From: Nocardia mangyaensis
GTDB lineage: Bacteria > Actinomycetota > Actinomycetes > Mycobacteriales > Mycobacteriaceae
Length of the DNA: 64,000 nucleotides
Direction: 5' to 3'
Assembly: GCF_001886715.1 (NCBI RefSeq)
Contig: NZ_CP018082.1
Coordinates: forward strand, 1,240,001 to 1,304,000
In this document: positions 8,478 through 17,888 of the stretch, one piece after another
Layout of the letters: each line of letters opens with the position of its first letter
Numbering within the stretch: position 1 is the stretch's first letter
Notes under the pieces: generated by a model
Told to the model about the DNA's origin: nothing
What the model saw: only the letters and a program-made list of their open reading frames with translations
Database searches by the model: none
Position numbers and translations under genes: made by a program

Positions 8478-9404
8478 ATGACGCGCGAAACCGGTCAGGT
8501 CGCCCCTCGGTCAGTGCCTGACCGAACGCACCGGGTGCACAACGGCGATATCTCGCTCGCGGTATACGAATTCGGTCCCGAAGACGGTGTACCGGTGGTA
8601 CTGGTGCACGGCTGGCCCGACACCCACCACCTCTGGGACGGCGTCGTCCCGCTGCTCTCGGATCGGTACCGGGTGATCGCCTACGACACCCGCGGGTACG
8701 GAGAATCCAGCGCGCCGACTCCGGTGTCGGCCTACCAGCTCAGCCGCCTCGCGACCGACTTCTTCGCCGTGGTCGAGGCCGTCAGCCCCACCGAACCCGT
8801 ACACGTCGTGGCCCACGACTGGGGGTCGGTCCAGGTCTGGGAAGCGGTGTGTGAACCCGGTGCGAGCCAGTACGTCGCGTCGTTCACCTCGATCTCGGGC
8901 CCGAATCTGGACCACCTGAGCACCTGGATGCGCCGCGGCGTGCGGTCGGGGACCCCGCGCGGGCTGTGGGGGACGCTCAGCCAGTGCCTGTCCTCGGCCT
9001 ACACCACCTTTTTCATGCTGCCGGTCCTGCCCGGCCTGTTCTTCCGCCTCGTCGGCACTGAACGGGTGTGGAAACTGTTCCTGCGACTGGTCGAGGGCAT
9101 TCCCGCCGAGCAGATCTCGCTGGCGCCCACCATCAAACAGGACATGATCTCGGGGCTGCGCTTCTACAAGGCCAACATCCTCGCGCGCATGTTCGGCCCT
9201 CGGGAACGGTTCACCACCGTGCCGGTGCAGTTGCTGGTCAACACCCGGGACATCGCCGTGCGCCCGGCCGGTTACGACGACACCGCGCGGTGGGCCGAGC
9301 GGGTCGTGCGCCACGACCTGCCACGCGGGCACTGGCTGCCCTACTCCGATCCCGCCGCGATCGCCGAGCACGCCGACGCGTTCATCCAGGCCCAGCCGAA
9401 GTAA
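8478..9404 (+). CDS. Alpha/beta hydrolase, epoxide hydrolase/dehalogenase-like
   Basis: A 308-residue alpha/beta-hydrolase. The oxyanion motif VHGWPDTHHLW and nucleophile elbow VVAHDWGSVQV place an aspartate, not a serine, at the nucleophile position, which is the signature of epoxide hydrolases and haloalkane dehalogenases. The C-terminal DLPRGHWLPYSDP holds the catalytic histidine. I chose the ATG at 8478 with GAAGGAA upstream. It opens a four-gene rightward set whose other members are an amidohydrolase, a metal-dependent protein and an iron-sulfur reductase, suggesting degradation of a hydrophobic compound. The substrate is not inferable. Confidence 0.85.
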   Translation: MTRETGQVAPRSVPDRTHRVHNGDISLAVYEFGPEDGVPVVLVHGWPDTHHLWDGVVPLLSDRYRVIAYDTRGYGESSAPTPVSAYQLSRLATDFFAVVEAVSPTEPVHVVAHDWGSVQVWEAVCEPGASQYVASFTSISGPNLDHLSTWMRRGVRSGTPRGLWGTLSQCLSSAYTTFFMLPVLPGLFFRLVGTERVWKLFLRLVEGIPAEQISLAPTIKQDMISGLRFYKANILARMFGPRERFTTVPVQLLVNTRDIAVRPAGYDDTARWAERVVRHDLPRGHWLPYSDPAAIAEHADAFIQAQPK

Positions 9405-9425
9405 CGAAGAATGAGAGACGAACCC

Positions 9426-11204
9426 ATGCTCGACTTCGACCTCGTCGTCACCGGCGGCACCTGGTTCGACGGCACCGGCGCCGCACCCGCCCAACGCCAT
9501 ATCGGGATTCGTGACGGCATCGTCGAAGCCGTCACCACCGCCGCACTGCCCATCGGTCCCGACACCGAGGTGATCGACGCGGCGGGCAAATGGGTGCTGC
9601 CCGGCTTCGTCGACGTGCACACCCACTACGACGCCGAGCTGCTGGTCAAACCGGAGCTCTCCGAGTCGCTGCGCCACGGCGTGACCACGGTCGTCGTCGG
9701 CAACTGCTCCCTGTCGACGGTCCTGGCCTCCAACGCCGATTGCGCTGATCTGTTCAGCCGGGTCGAAGCCGTGCCCCGTGCGGCGGTGCACGATGCCCTC
9801 GACGCACGACGCACCTGGTCGAGCCCCGGCGAGTACGCCAAGGCGCTCGACGCGTTGCCGCTGGGCCCCAATGTCGCCGCCTTCCTCGGCCACTCCGATC
9901 TGCGGACCCATGTCCTGGGGCTCGGGCGCGCGGTCACCCGCGACACCACACCGACCGCGGCCGAGATCACGCAGATGACCACGCTGCTCGACGAGGCGAT
10001 CGACGAGGGCTTCCTCGGGCTGTCGTCGATGTCGAACCCGCTCGACAAGATCGATGGCACCGAATACCGGTCGCGCTCACTGCCCTCGACCTACACCCGC
10101 GGCAAGGAAGTGCGCGCGCTCAACCGAGTGCTGCGCAGGCGGGGCCGCATTCTGCAGAGCGCGCCGACGGTGAGCCTGCGGCCCAACATCGCCAAATTCT
10201 TCCTCGCCAGCTCCGGGATCGGCCGTCGCGCACTGCGCACGTCGCTGCTGTCGGCCGCCGACTCCAAGGCGTACCCGCCCCTGGTGTGGTTCATGCTCTA
10301 CGCCGCCCCGCTGCTGAATCGGTTCGCCCGCACCGATTTCCGCTGGCAGCATCTGCCGGTGCCGTTCACCGTGTACGCCGACGGCATCGATCTGGTCGTG
10401 TTCGAGGAGTTCGGCGCCGGGGCGGCGGCATTGCACCTCAAAGACCAGGTCGAACGCAATGAGCTGCTGCGGAGCGAGGACTATCGCCGCTGGTTCCGCA
10501 AGCAGTACGACAACAAGTTCACCCCGCGCATCTGGCACCGCGATTTCTTCGATGCCGAGATCGTCGCCTGCCCTGACGAATCGGTCGTCGGGAAGTCCAT
10601 CGGGCAGGTCGGCAAGGACAGGGGCCTGCATCCCGTCGACGCCTACCTCGACCTGGTCGTCGAGTACGGCGCCGCGCTGCGCTGGCGCACCACCATCGCC
10701 AACGACCGGCCCGGCTACCTGAACAAGCTCGCCGCCAACCCGGGTGTGCAGATGGGATTCGGGGACGCGGGCGCGCACCTGCGCAACATGGCCTTCTACA
10801 ACTTCGGGCTGCGCCTACTCGAACGTGTGCTGCGCGCGCAGGAAGCCGGCACACCGTTCCTGAGCGTCGAGCGCGCGATCCATCGCCTCACCGGGGAACT
10901 CGCCGACTGGTACCAACTCGACGCGGGCCACCTGCGCGAAGGGGACCGTGCCGACCTGGTGGTCATCGATCCCGCCGGACTCGACGACGAGGTGCACCGG
11001 CTGCGGGAAGCGCCGCTGCCGGAATTCGGGCTCGACCGGATGGTCAACCGCAACGACCGGGCGGTCGTCGCCACCGTGGTCAATGGTCGCCGGGTGTTCG
11101 GTGCCGGTGAAGTCACCCCGGGTGTCGGGGCGCGCTGGGGGAGTGGCCGGTTCTTGCGCGCGGGGCGCAACCGCCGCGCTCGCCTCGCGCGGGAGGCACG
11201 ATGA
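9426..11204 (+). CDS. N-acyl-D-amino-acid deacylase-like amidohydrolase
   Basis: A 592-residue amidohydrolase of the D-aminoacylase type, a zinc-dependent TIM-barrel hydrolase of N-acyl or other amide bonds. The N-terminal beta-sandwich FDLVVTGGTWFDGTGAAP leads into the metal motif GFVDVHTHYDAEL (HxH), and the late active-site aspartate sits in GFGDAGAHLRNM. The C-terminal beta part LREGDRADLVVIDP is complete. An in-frame ATG at 9411 is possible; I prefer 9426 because AGAGA lies about 8 nt before it and the fold begins right there. It overlaps the next gene by ATGA. Confidence 0.88.
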   Translation: MLDFDLVVTGGTWFDGTGAAPAQRHIGIRDGIVEAVTTAALPIGPDTEVIDAAGKWVLPGFVDVHTHYDAELLVKPELSESLRHGVTTVVVGNCSLSTVLASNADCADLFSRVEAVPRAAVHDALDARRTWSSPGEYAKALDALPLGPNVAAFLGHSDLRTHVLGLGRAVTRDTTPTAAEITQMTTLLDEAIDEGFLGLSSMSNPLDKIDGTEYRSRSLPSTYTRGKEVRALNRVLRRRGRILQSAPTVSLRPNIAKFFLASSGIGRRALRTSLLSAADSKAYPPLVWFMLYAAPLLNRFARTDFRWQHLPVPFTVYADGIDLVVFEEFGAGAAALHLKDQVERNELLRSEDYRRWFRKQYDNKFTPRIWHRDFFDAEIVACPDESVVGKSIGQVGKDRGLHPVDAYLDLVVEYGAALRWRTTIANDRPGYLNKLAANPGVQMGFGDAGAHLRNMAFYNFGLRLLERVLRAQEAGTPFLSVERAIHRLTGELADWYQLDAGHLREGDRADLVVIDPAGLDDEVHRLREAPLPEFGLDRMVNRNDRAVVATVVNGRRVFGAGEVTPGVGARWGSGRFLRAGRNRRARLAREAR

Positions 11205-12094
11205 AGCGCCCGTTCCGCCGGGCAGTCGCCCCGGCGCCCGATGTCGCCCTGCAAGCGCGCAATGTGGCGTTCGACTGGACCGACGCGCCGCTGCACTGGA
11301 TGCCGTCGGAACCGATCGCCTCCCATGTCGTCAATTCGCTGAATCTCCTGCTGCCAGAAGGTGAGCGGATGTTCTGCGCCGCCTATCGGGACGCCCTGCC
11401 CTACGTGCGGGACGCGAAGGTCCGCGAGGCCATGCTCGGCTTCATCGGCCAGGAATCGATGCACGCCGAAACCCATGCCAAGGTGCTCGACCAGGTCTTG
11501 GCGGCGCACCACATCGACACCGCGCCCTACACCCGCCAGATGGAGTACGTCTTCCGCAACTCCCTCGGTGCGCGCGAACTGGGCCCACGCGAAACGCAGA
11601 CGCGCCTGGTCGAACGGTTGACCTTCATCGCCAGCCTCGAGCACTTCTTCGCCTGGCTCGGTGACTGGATTCTCAACGCCGATCTGGAAAGACACGCTGC
11701 CGAACCACGGGTGCTCGATCTGTTCCGCTGGCACGGCGCCGAAGAGGTCGAACATCGCAGCGTCGCCCATGATGTGGCGGTCTATTTCGGTGCGGGCTAT
11801 GTGCGGCGCGCGGGAATGATGCTCATGGTCATTCCGATTCTGGTGAGCCTGATCTTGCGCGGCACCAAATTCCTGGTCAACCAGGACCCGGCGTTGCCGA
11901 CCATGGGCTACCCCACGCTGATCCGCAAGATCCTGGGCGCGATGTGGCGTGGCGCGCTACCGGGTATCCCAGCCCTGCTGGTGAGTGCGTTGTCCACCTT
12001 CAACCCGCGCTACGACCCGGCCAGGGTCGGTTCGACCGAACAGGCGATCGCCTACCTGGCCAAGTCGCCGGCAGCCAGGGCGGCGGGGCAGTGA
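11201..12094 (+). CDS. Metal-dependent hydrolase-like protein, PF10118 family
   Basis: A 297-residue protein of the family annotated as predicted metal-dependent hydrolase (PF10118). Helical, with ESMHAETHAK and EEVEHRSVAHDV, an E..H/E..H pattern reminiscent of diiron proteins; the biochemical activity is not established. One or two hydrophobic segments (MMLMVIPILVSLIL) suggest membrane contact. ATGA overlap with the amidohydrolase and GTGA overlap with the next reductase gene show translational coupling. A working partnership with that reductase, for example as an electron-fed oxygenase, is inference. Confidence 0.8.
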   Translation: MKRPFRRAVAPAPDVALQARNVAFDWTDAPLHWMPSEPIASHVVNSLNLLLPEGERMFCAAYRDALPYVRDAKVREAMLGFIGQESMHAETHAKVLDQVLAAHHIDTAPYTRQMEYVFRNSLGARELGPRETQTRLVERLTFIASLEHFFAWLGDWILNADLERHAAEPRVLDLFRWHGAEEVEHRSVAHDVAVYFGAGYVRRAGMMLMVIPILVSLILRGTKFLVNQDPALPTMGYPTLIRKILGAMWRGALPGIPALLVSALSTFNPRYDPARVGSTEQAIAYLAKSPAARAAGQ

Positions 12095-13197
12095 GCAGGC
12101 ACCTGGTCCCCACGGTGATCCCGCCGGACCTGTACGGCAAGCACGACCACGACCCGACCACCCGGGTGCTCGACGCTGTCGCCAACCTGCGGGTGCGCTG
12201 GTCGACCTTGATCAACCGCCGTCCGATCGCGACCAGGTCCGACGATGCCCGGTTCCCGGTGGTCGTCACCGACCGGGCGCTGGTGGCCGAGGACCAGGCC
12301 GTGATCACCCTGGGGCTGCGCGCCCCCGATGGCCGTCCGTTGCCCCGCTGGGCACCGGGCGCGCACGTCGACATCGAACTTCCCTCGGGTCGCTTGCGGC
12401 AGTACTCGCTGTGCGGGGACCCGGCCCAGGTCGCGGAGTACCGCATCGCGGTGCGCCGCATCCCGCACGGGGGCGGCGGGTCCATCGAGGTCCATGACGA
12501 GCTGCCGGTCGGCACCGAAGTGGTGTTGCGCGGACCACGCAACGCCTTCCCGTTCGCCCCGCCCGGACACGGCTCACCGGCGAAACGCCTGCACTTCGTC
12601 GCGGGCGGAATCGGCGTCACCCCGATTCTCGCGATGGCCCGCGCCGCCGATCGCCTCGGTATCGCCTGGACCCTGGTCTATTGCGGGCGCAGCCGCGACA
12701 CCCTGCCGTTCCTCGACGAACTCGACGAACTCACCGGACGCGTGCTCGTCCGAACCGACGACGAGCACGGAATACCCGGTGCGGCAGATCTTCTCGACGG
12801 CGTCGACCAAGACACGGCGATCTACTGTTGCGGGCCGACCCCGATGACGGCCACCATCGCCGCGGCCGTGCGCACGATGCCCGGTGTCGAGTTCCATTCC
12901 GAGCGGTTCTCGCCCGCGCCGGTCATCGACGGCACGGCCTTCGAGGTGGCGTTGGCGGGCACCGGTGAGATCATCGCCGTCGACGCCGACCAGACCATGC
13001 TCGACGCACTGCTCGCGGTGCGCCCCGACCAGCCCTACTCGTGTCGTCAGGGGTTCTGCCGCACCTGTGTGGTCCGCGTGCTCGACGGGACACCCGAGCA
13101 CCGGGAGACTGTGCTGACACCCGAGGAACACGCGGCCGGGACGATGCTGGCGTGCGTCTCACGATGCGCGGGCGGTCGACTCACCCTCGACCTGTGA
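12091..13197 (+). CDS. PDR/VanB-type flavin and [2Fe-2S] oxidoreductase
   Basis: A 368-residue phthalate-dioxygenase-reductase type electron-transfer protein. The order is FMN-binding barrel (LRQYSLCGD), NAD(P)H-binding half (FVAGGIGVTPILAMA; IYCCGPTPM) and a C-terminal plant-type ferredoxin (CRQGFCRTC...CVSRC, four ligand cysteines). It carries electrons from NADH to an oxygenase; no Rieske oxygenase is in the window, so the PF10118 partner immediately upstream is the candidate acceptor. GTG start at 12091 overlaps the previous stop. About 70 residues longer than classic VanB at the N-terminus. Confidence 0.9.
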   Translation: MSRHLVPTVIPPDLYGKHDHDPTTRVLDAVANLRVRWSTLINRRPIATRSDDARFPVVVTDRALVAEDQAVITLGLRAPDGRPLPRWAPGAHVDIELPSGRLRQYSLCGDPAQVAEYRIAVRRIPHGGGGSIEVHDELPVGTEVVLRGPRNAFPFAPPGHGSPAKRLHFVAGGIGVTPILAMARAADRLGIAWTLVYCGRSRDTLPFLDELDELTGRVLVRTDDEHGIPGAADLLDGVDQDTAIYCCGPTPMTATIAAAVRTMPGVEFHSERFSPAPVIDGTAFEVALAGTGEIIAVDADQTMLDALLAVRPDQPYSCRQGFCRTCVVRVLDGTPEHRETVLTPEEHAAGTMLACVSRCAGGRLTLDL

Positions 13198-13711
13198 TCC
13201 CCGACGCGGCTCCATCGGGTGCGCCGAAGAAGGGCCCACACAGAACAGTCCCCGGTAGTCTCCATCGACTCCATGAGCCTCAGTCGTCGCTGAGTACTCC
13301 GGTATTCGACTGGCTTGCCGGGGGCTTGGCCAGATCCTGAAGAAATGTCACGGGAGGCGATCGACGTCTCGGTCGACAGCGTGGCACTTTTTCGGTGTTC
13401 CGGTGTCCATCCAGTCTTCTCCGGATTTGCGATCTGTCAATACCCGCGGCCAAGTATTTCGCAACTCAGCGACACGCACCCGGACTTCGCCATCGTGCCC
13501 CCTGAGTCCTGGTTTGCCGCGCGGCGAAGGAGTTCGGCATGCGTAGCGGTAGCCCCGCCTCCGGGCTGCCGCCGGTGTCAGTCCGATGCAGGGCATGGAC
13601 GCGAGGACGGCCGGGCAGTTCTTCGGCGGGCCGCGGTGGGGAAGGGACAGCGTGCCGAATTCACCTGCAACGGATGATCCACCCGTCCGTTTTCGCGGCT
13701 AGTTTGCACCC
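13198..13711. other. 514-bp gap between reductase and DUF389 gene
   Basis: No recognisable gene. Composition is less GC-biased than the flanks around 13380-13460. The only coding candidate is the 58-codon frame at 13539-13715, listed separately at low confidence. No clear hairpin after the reductase. Confidence 0.5.
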
Positions 13712-13715
13712 ATGA
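13539..13715 (+). CDS. Possible small ORF, 58 codons, unknown
   Basis: ATG at 13539 preceded by GAAGGAG at good spacing, and its stop overlaps the start of the DUF389 gene (CCATGA), as coupled genes do. The peptide is Arg/Gly/Ser-rich with no recognisable domain and no hydrophobic segment, which in high-GC DNA is also what chance frames look like. Kept only because of the ribosome site and the overlap. Confidence 0.2.
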   Translation: MRSGSPASGLPPVSVRCRAWTRGRPGSSSAGRGGEGTACRIHLQRMIHPSVFAASLHP

Positions 13716-14686
13716 CCGCGTATCTGGTGCCCGCCGACCAGCGGCGAACGCTCGACGAGCTCACCGACAAGCTGGATCTCTCGGTTGGTTCGGTCACCTC
13801 GAAACGGTCGGCGTTCTGGATCATGTTGGTGCTCTCGGCCGTGATCGCGATCTCCGGCGTGATCGGTGACTCCACCGCCACGGTGATCGGCGCGATGATC
13901 GTGGCGCCGCTCTCGGTGCCGATCCTCGGGGTCGCGCTGGGTGTGGTGACCGGCCGGGGAGCGCTGGTGGCGCGCAGTCTGCTGCTGGTGGGGTGCAGCG
14001 TCCTGGTGGTCGTCGCGCTGGGATTCCTCTTCGCGCAGCTGCTCCCCAATCCGGTCAACGTGCTGTCGAACGCGCAGGTGCTCGGTCGCACCTCGCCGAA
14101 GCTGATGGACCTGACCGCCGCGCTGGCGACCGGCCTGGTCGCGGCGGTCGCGATCACCCGCCGCGATGTCGGTGACGTGCTGCCCGGCGTGGCGATCGCG
14201 ATCTCGCTGGTGCCACCGTTGGGGGTGGTCGGCGTGTGCCTGGGTTCGCAGGCGCCCGCGCTCGCGCTCGGTGCGTTCGTCCTGTTCGCCTGCAATGTCG
14301 TGGCGATGATCCTCACCGCCACGATCGTGCTGGTCGTCGCGGGCTACGCCGTCGACGCCGAAGCGCCGTCCGGGCGTCGGGGCAAGGCCTACCTCGTGCT
14401 GGGGGCGGCGCTGGTGCTGGTCGCCGTGCCGATGGTGATCAACTCGCTGTCGACGCTGTGGGCCGGACAGATCGCCGACGCGACCCGCGACTGGCTGGGT
14501 GACGCGCCGGGCGCTCAGGTCGTCGGCGTCACGCTGCACAGCGATACCGCGACCGTCTCGATCCTGGGCCCCGAACAACTCCCACCGGTCGACGAGCTCC
14601 AGCGGGCGGTGGACGACCTCGTGCCGTGGAACCCGAACGTCGTCATCGTCCACACCGTCGGCGCGCGGCTGCAACAGGGCCGATGA
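13712..14686 (+). CDS. DUF389 family integral membrane protein
   Basis: A 324-residue membrane protein matching the DUF389 pattern: N-terminal soluble piece, then closely spaced hydrophobic segments including WIMLVLSAVIAISGVIG, TATVIGAMIVAPLSVPILG (the typical family signature) and LMDLTAALATGLVAAVA. About six membrane spans, with a soluble C-terminal domain of some 80 residues. Function of the family is unknown. It is followed 43 nt later by another small membrane protein and the two are probably co-transcribed. Confidence 0.87.
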   Translation: MTAYLVPADQRRTLDELTDKLDLSVGSVTSKRSAFWIMLVLSAVIAISGVIGDSTATVIGAMIVAPLSVPILGVALGVVTGRGALVARSLLLVGCSVLVVVALGFLFAQLLPNPVNVLSNAQVLGRTSPKLMDLTAALATGLVAAVAITRRDVGDVLPGVAIAISLVPPLGVVGVCLGSQAPALALGAFVLFACNVVAMILTATIVLVVAGYAVDAEAPSGRRGKAYLVLGAALVLVAVPMVINSLSTLWAGQIADATRDWLGDAPGAQVVGVTLHSDTATVSILGPEQLPPVDELQRAVDDLVPWNPNVVIVHTVGARLQQGR

Positions 14687-14729
14687 CAGATCTCACCCAG
14701 CTCACCGGGCTGGGCCGAAAGGAGCGCAC

Positions 14730-15356
14730 ATGAACGGCATCATCGTGGCCCTGGTCGGGGCGCTGCTGTGTTTCTACGGTGTGCGGTCGGTGCACCTGGG
14801 GATCCTGGCGATCGGCTTCGGTCTGGGCTGGCTGATCGCCGACCTGTTCAACGCCTCGTTCTGGTGGCTGCTGCTGATCGCGCTGATCGGCGCGGTGTCC
14901 TCGTGGGTGGTGACCTCGCTGATCTTCCGGTTCGCGTCCTACTTCATCGGCGGGCTCACCGGCGCGATGATCGGCACGAAACTGGCCACCGTGCTCCAGC
15001 CCGGCGACAAGAACTGGGCGCTGAGCATGATCGTCGCCCTCGCCGTCTGCGTGGCGGGCGCGTTCCTCGCCCAGAAGTTCCGTGCCCGCGCGCTGCTGTG
15101 GCTCACCTCGATCGGCGGCGCCAGCATGGTCCTCACCGGTGTTGCCGGGATGAACGACTCCCTCACCTTCCTGCGCTCGCCCGAACCCGGGTGGCAGCAG
15201 GTCACGGCCACCCTGGCCTGGATCGGACTGTCGGTCCTCGGCTGGATCACCCAGCGTCACCTGTTCGCCGAGCGGCTGGGCATCGAACACCTCGCCGGCG
15301 ATGACGACGACAAGATCGATCAGCGCCGCCGCAACGGCGGCTGGCCGACCAGGTAG
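14730..15356 (+). CDS. Small polytopic membrane protein, DUF4203-like
   Basis: A 208-residue protein with about seven hydrophobic helices (IIVALVGALLCFYGV, GILAIGFGLGWLIADLF, WWLLLIALIGAVSSWVVTS, and others) and a short charged C-terminal tail DDDDKIDQRRR. Resembles DUF4203/TM7S3-like proteins in helix spacing; the assignment is by pattern only. I chose the ATG at 14730 because AAAGGAG precedes it. Downstream partner of the DUF389 gene. No transport or enzymatic motif seen. Confidence 0.75.
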   Translation: MNGIIVALVGALLCFYGVRSVHLGILAIGFGLGWLIADLFNASFWWLLLIALIGAVSSWVVTSLIFRFASYFIGGLTGAMIGTKLATVLQPGDKNWALSMIVALAVCVAGAFLAQKFRARALLWLTSIGGASMVLTGVAGMNDSLTFLRSPEPGWQQVTATLAWIGLSVLGWITQRHLFAERLGIEHLAGDDDDKIDQRRRNGGWPTR

Positions 15357-15365
15357 GCCGTCCGA

Positions 15366-15395
15366 GCTCCGCTCCACACTCGGGTGGTGCGGAGC
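15366..15395. terminator. Hairpin between convergent membrane-protein and GH3 genes
   Basis: GCTCCGC (15366-15372) pairs with GCGGAGC (15389-15395), and an inner CCAC/GTGG continues the stem across one T-T mismatch. It lies 9 nt after one stop and 9 nt before the other, so it can end both transcripts. Confidence 0.6.
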
Positions 15396-15403
15396 GGGGC
15401 CGA

Positions 15404-17791
15404 TCAGCGTGAGATGTGCGCGGTGTGGGGGAGATCGGTGACCGAGGTGCCCACGTGCACGGTGAACTCGCCAGGTTCGGTTTCCCAGCCGGTGGGCCCC
15501 CAGTGCTGGAAGGCGCGGTCGAGCAGGGGGATCGAGACGGTGGCGGTGTCGCCGGGGGCCAGGGTGACGGTGGTGAATCCAGCCAGCCAGCGGACCGGGC
15601 GATCCACCGCGCTGTCGGGCCGGGACAGGTAGACCTGGATGACCTGCTTGCCTTCGCGATCGCCGGTGTTGGTGACCGTGATCGAGGCGGCGCGGTCGTC
15701 GATGACGAGATCGTCGGTGGACCAGGTCGTGTAGCCGAGGCCGTGGCCGAAGGGATAGGCGGGTTCGGTGCCTGCCCGCAGCCACGCGCGGTAGCCGATG
15801 TGGATGCCTTCGGTGTAGTCGAGGGCGCCGTCGACCGGAGTGGTGTTCAGGACCGGTACCTCGGCCATGGTCTTGGGCCAGGTGGTCGGCAGGCGGCCGC
15901 CGGGTTCGGCGGTGCCGGTGAGCACGTCGGCCAGGGCCGCGCCGAACTCCTGGCCGGGGAACCAGGCCAGCAGCACCGCGGCGACCTCGTCGCGCCACGG
16001 CATCTCCACCGGCGCGCCGGAATTCACCACCACGACGGTGCGCGGGTTCACCGCAGCGACCGCGGCGACGAGCTGGTCCTGACGGCCGGGCAGGCGCAGG
16101 GACGTGCGGTCGACACCCTCGCTCTCGATCTGCTCGGTGGTGCCGACCACGACCACGGCGACCTCCGCCGCGCGCGCCAGCTCGACCGCGGCGGTGAATT
16201 CCTCGTCGTCGTCGCGTTGCGGACGGCGGATGCCCAGGGTCGCGCCGAGAATGATGCCGAGGCCGGGCATGGCCTCCCCGATGCCGGTCACCAGTCGCAC
16301 GTCGACCTCCTCGCCGACAGCGAGCGTGCGGGTGACGTGACGCTGGGGCGGGTTGAGCAGCGCCGCCGCCGGATCGCCGGAATCGAGGGCGACGTTCTCG
16401 TCGAGGGCGTTCTCGCCGTCGATGTCGAGGCGGATGTGGCCGACGCCGCCGAACCCGATCTGCCACTCACCGGCCGTGTCGGCCCGCAAGCGGGTGTGCA
16501 TCTCGATGGTGTTCGACTGTGCGGCAAGCGGTTCGCCGAGCAGCACGAGGCGGCTCGTGGCGCGGTGCTGGGTGCCGAGCACGGCGTCGTCTTTCAGGTA
16601 CCGCGCCGACAGTCCCGGTTCGCCGGTCTCGGGATCGGTCATGAGCGACAGCGGGGCCGGGATCAGGTCCTCGGACAGGTGGACCCCGGCGGTGTGGGTC
16701 AGCGGGAGCCGACCGGTCAGACCTGCCACCGGGGTGGTGGTGTGGCCGGGGATCACGGTCGCGCTGCCGCCGCCGAGAAAGCGGGGATCGCCCGCCGACG
16801 GGCCGAGCAAGGCGATGGTCGTGTCCGGCGCGAGGGGCAGGACACCGTCGTTGCGGACGAGCACCATCGCCTGCGCGGCGACCCGGCGGACCAGATCCTG
16901 AGCCTGCTCATCGCTGAAAGTCGGGGTGGGCTGGGGCTTGCCGTCCAGCGCGCCGACGCGCTGGGCGAAGCGCAGGATCCGGCGCACCTTGTCGTCGATG
17001 GCCGACTCGGGGATCTCGCCCGCGCGGATGGCGGTGGCCAGCGGCTCACCCCACAGATACGGCGGACCGGGCATGCACAGGTCGGTGCCCTCGGCCGCGC
17101 TCGCGGTGGTCCGCACGGCGGTCCAGTCCGAGACCACGACGCCGTCGAATCCCCAAGTGCCCTTGAGCGGTTCGTCGAGCAGCGGGTTCTCGGTCATGGT
17201 GGTGCCGTTGACCGCGTTGTAGGCATCCATGATCATCCAGGCGCCCGCCTCGACGGTCCGTTCGAACGGGTAGAGGTAGAGCTCGCGCAACGCGCGCTCG
17301 TCCACGCGGACGTCGACGGTGAAGCGGTCGGTCTCGGAATCATTGGCCACGTAGTGCTTCGGGCACGCGCTGACCCCGTGCGCCTGCACGGCCCGCACGT
17401 AAGCATCGGCCATTTCGGCGGTGAGCAGCGGATCCTCGGAGAAGCACTCGAAATGCCTGCCGCCGAGTGGGGATCGGTGCAGGTTGATCGTCGGGCCGAG
17501 CACCGCGTAGACGTCCTTGCGGCGGGCCTCGGCGGCGATCAGCGCGCCGATCTCGGTGAGCAGTTCCGGGTTCCAGGTCGCGGCGACCGCGGTGCCCGAG
17601 GGCAGGCTCACCGACGGATCGCGCTCGTCCCAGTTCTCGCCACGCACGCCGGAGGGGCCGTCCGAGACCGGCATCTCGGCGAGCCCGATCCCGGGGTCAC
17701 CGGCCATCCGGAACAGGCTCGCGCCGGAGATCAGCCGCAGCTTGCCGTCCAGATCCAGCTGGGCGAGGAGTCGCTCGATGTGGTCGTCCAT
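15404..17791 (-). CDS. Glycoside hydrolase family 3 beta-glucosidase
   Basis: A 795-residue cytosolic GH3 enzyme (no signal peptide) that removes terminal beta-linked sugars. Order: (alpha/beta)8 domain with substrate residues GPTINLHRSPLGGRHFE and KHYVANDSET, the nucleophile Asp222 in VVVSDWTAV, a second domain with ALLGPSAGDPRFLGGGS, an inserted PA14-type lectin-like domain around residues 395-530, and a C-terminal fibronectin-III-like domain (ITVTNTGDREGKQVIQVYL). Domain set and length match PA14-containing beta-glucosidases. No sugar transporter is adjacent. The exact sugar is not predictable. Confidence 0.93.
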   Translation of the reverse strand: MDDHIERLLAQLDLDGKLRLISGASLFRMAGDPGIGLAEMPVSDGPSGVRGENWDERDPSVSLPSGTAVAATWNPELLTEIGALIAAEARRKDVYAVLGPTINLHRSPLGGRHFECFSEDPLLTAEMADAYVRAVQAHGVSACPKHYVANDSETDRFTVDVRVDERALRELYLYPFERTVEAGAWMIMDAYNAVNGTTMTENPLLDEPLKGTWGFDGVVVSDWTAVRTTASAAEGTDLCMPGPPYLWGEPLATAIRAGEIPESAIDDKVRRILRFAQRVGALDGKPQPTPTFSDEQAQDLVRRVAAQAMVLVRNDGVLPLAPDTTIALLGPSAGDPRFLGGGSATVIPGHTTTPVAGLTGRLPLTHTAGVHLSEDLIPAPLSLMTDPETGEPGLSARYLKDDAVLGTQHRATSRLVLLGEPLAAQSNTIEMHTRLRADTAGEWQIGFGGVGHIRLDIDGENALDENVALDSGDPAAALLNPPQRHVTRTLAVGEEVDVRLVTGIGEAMPGLGIILGATLGIRRPQRDDDEEFTAAVELARAAEVAVVVVGTTEQIESEGVDRTSLRLPGRQDQLVAAVAAVNPRTVVVVNSGAPVEMPWRDEVAAVLLAWFPGQEFGAALADVLTGTAEPGGRLPTTWPKTMAEVPVLNTTPVDGALDYTEGIHIGYRAWLRAGTEPAYPFGHGLGYTTWSTDDLVIDDRAASITVTNTGDREGKQVIQVYLSRPDSAVDRPVRWLAGFTTVTLAPGDTATVSIPLLDRAFQHWGPTGWETEPGEFTVHVGTSVTDLPHTAHISR

Positions 17792-17888
17792 GAAGAAGGC
17801 AGCCTTTCGTCGTCAGCGGGTGGCGTCGCCGCGGGGGTCGCCGGCTCGTCGAACTGGCCGGATCGCTCCCCCCTTCCGAGCAGGGAAG

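Noticed and set aside
13315..13677. 120-codon plus-strand frame in the gap before DUF389
   Set aside because: No domain, no ribosome site and odd composition. A different short frame with a good ribosome site is listed instead at low confidence.
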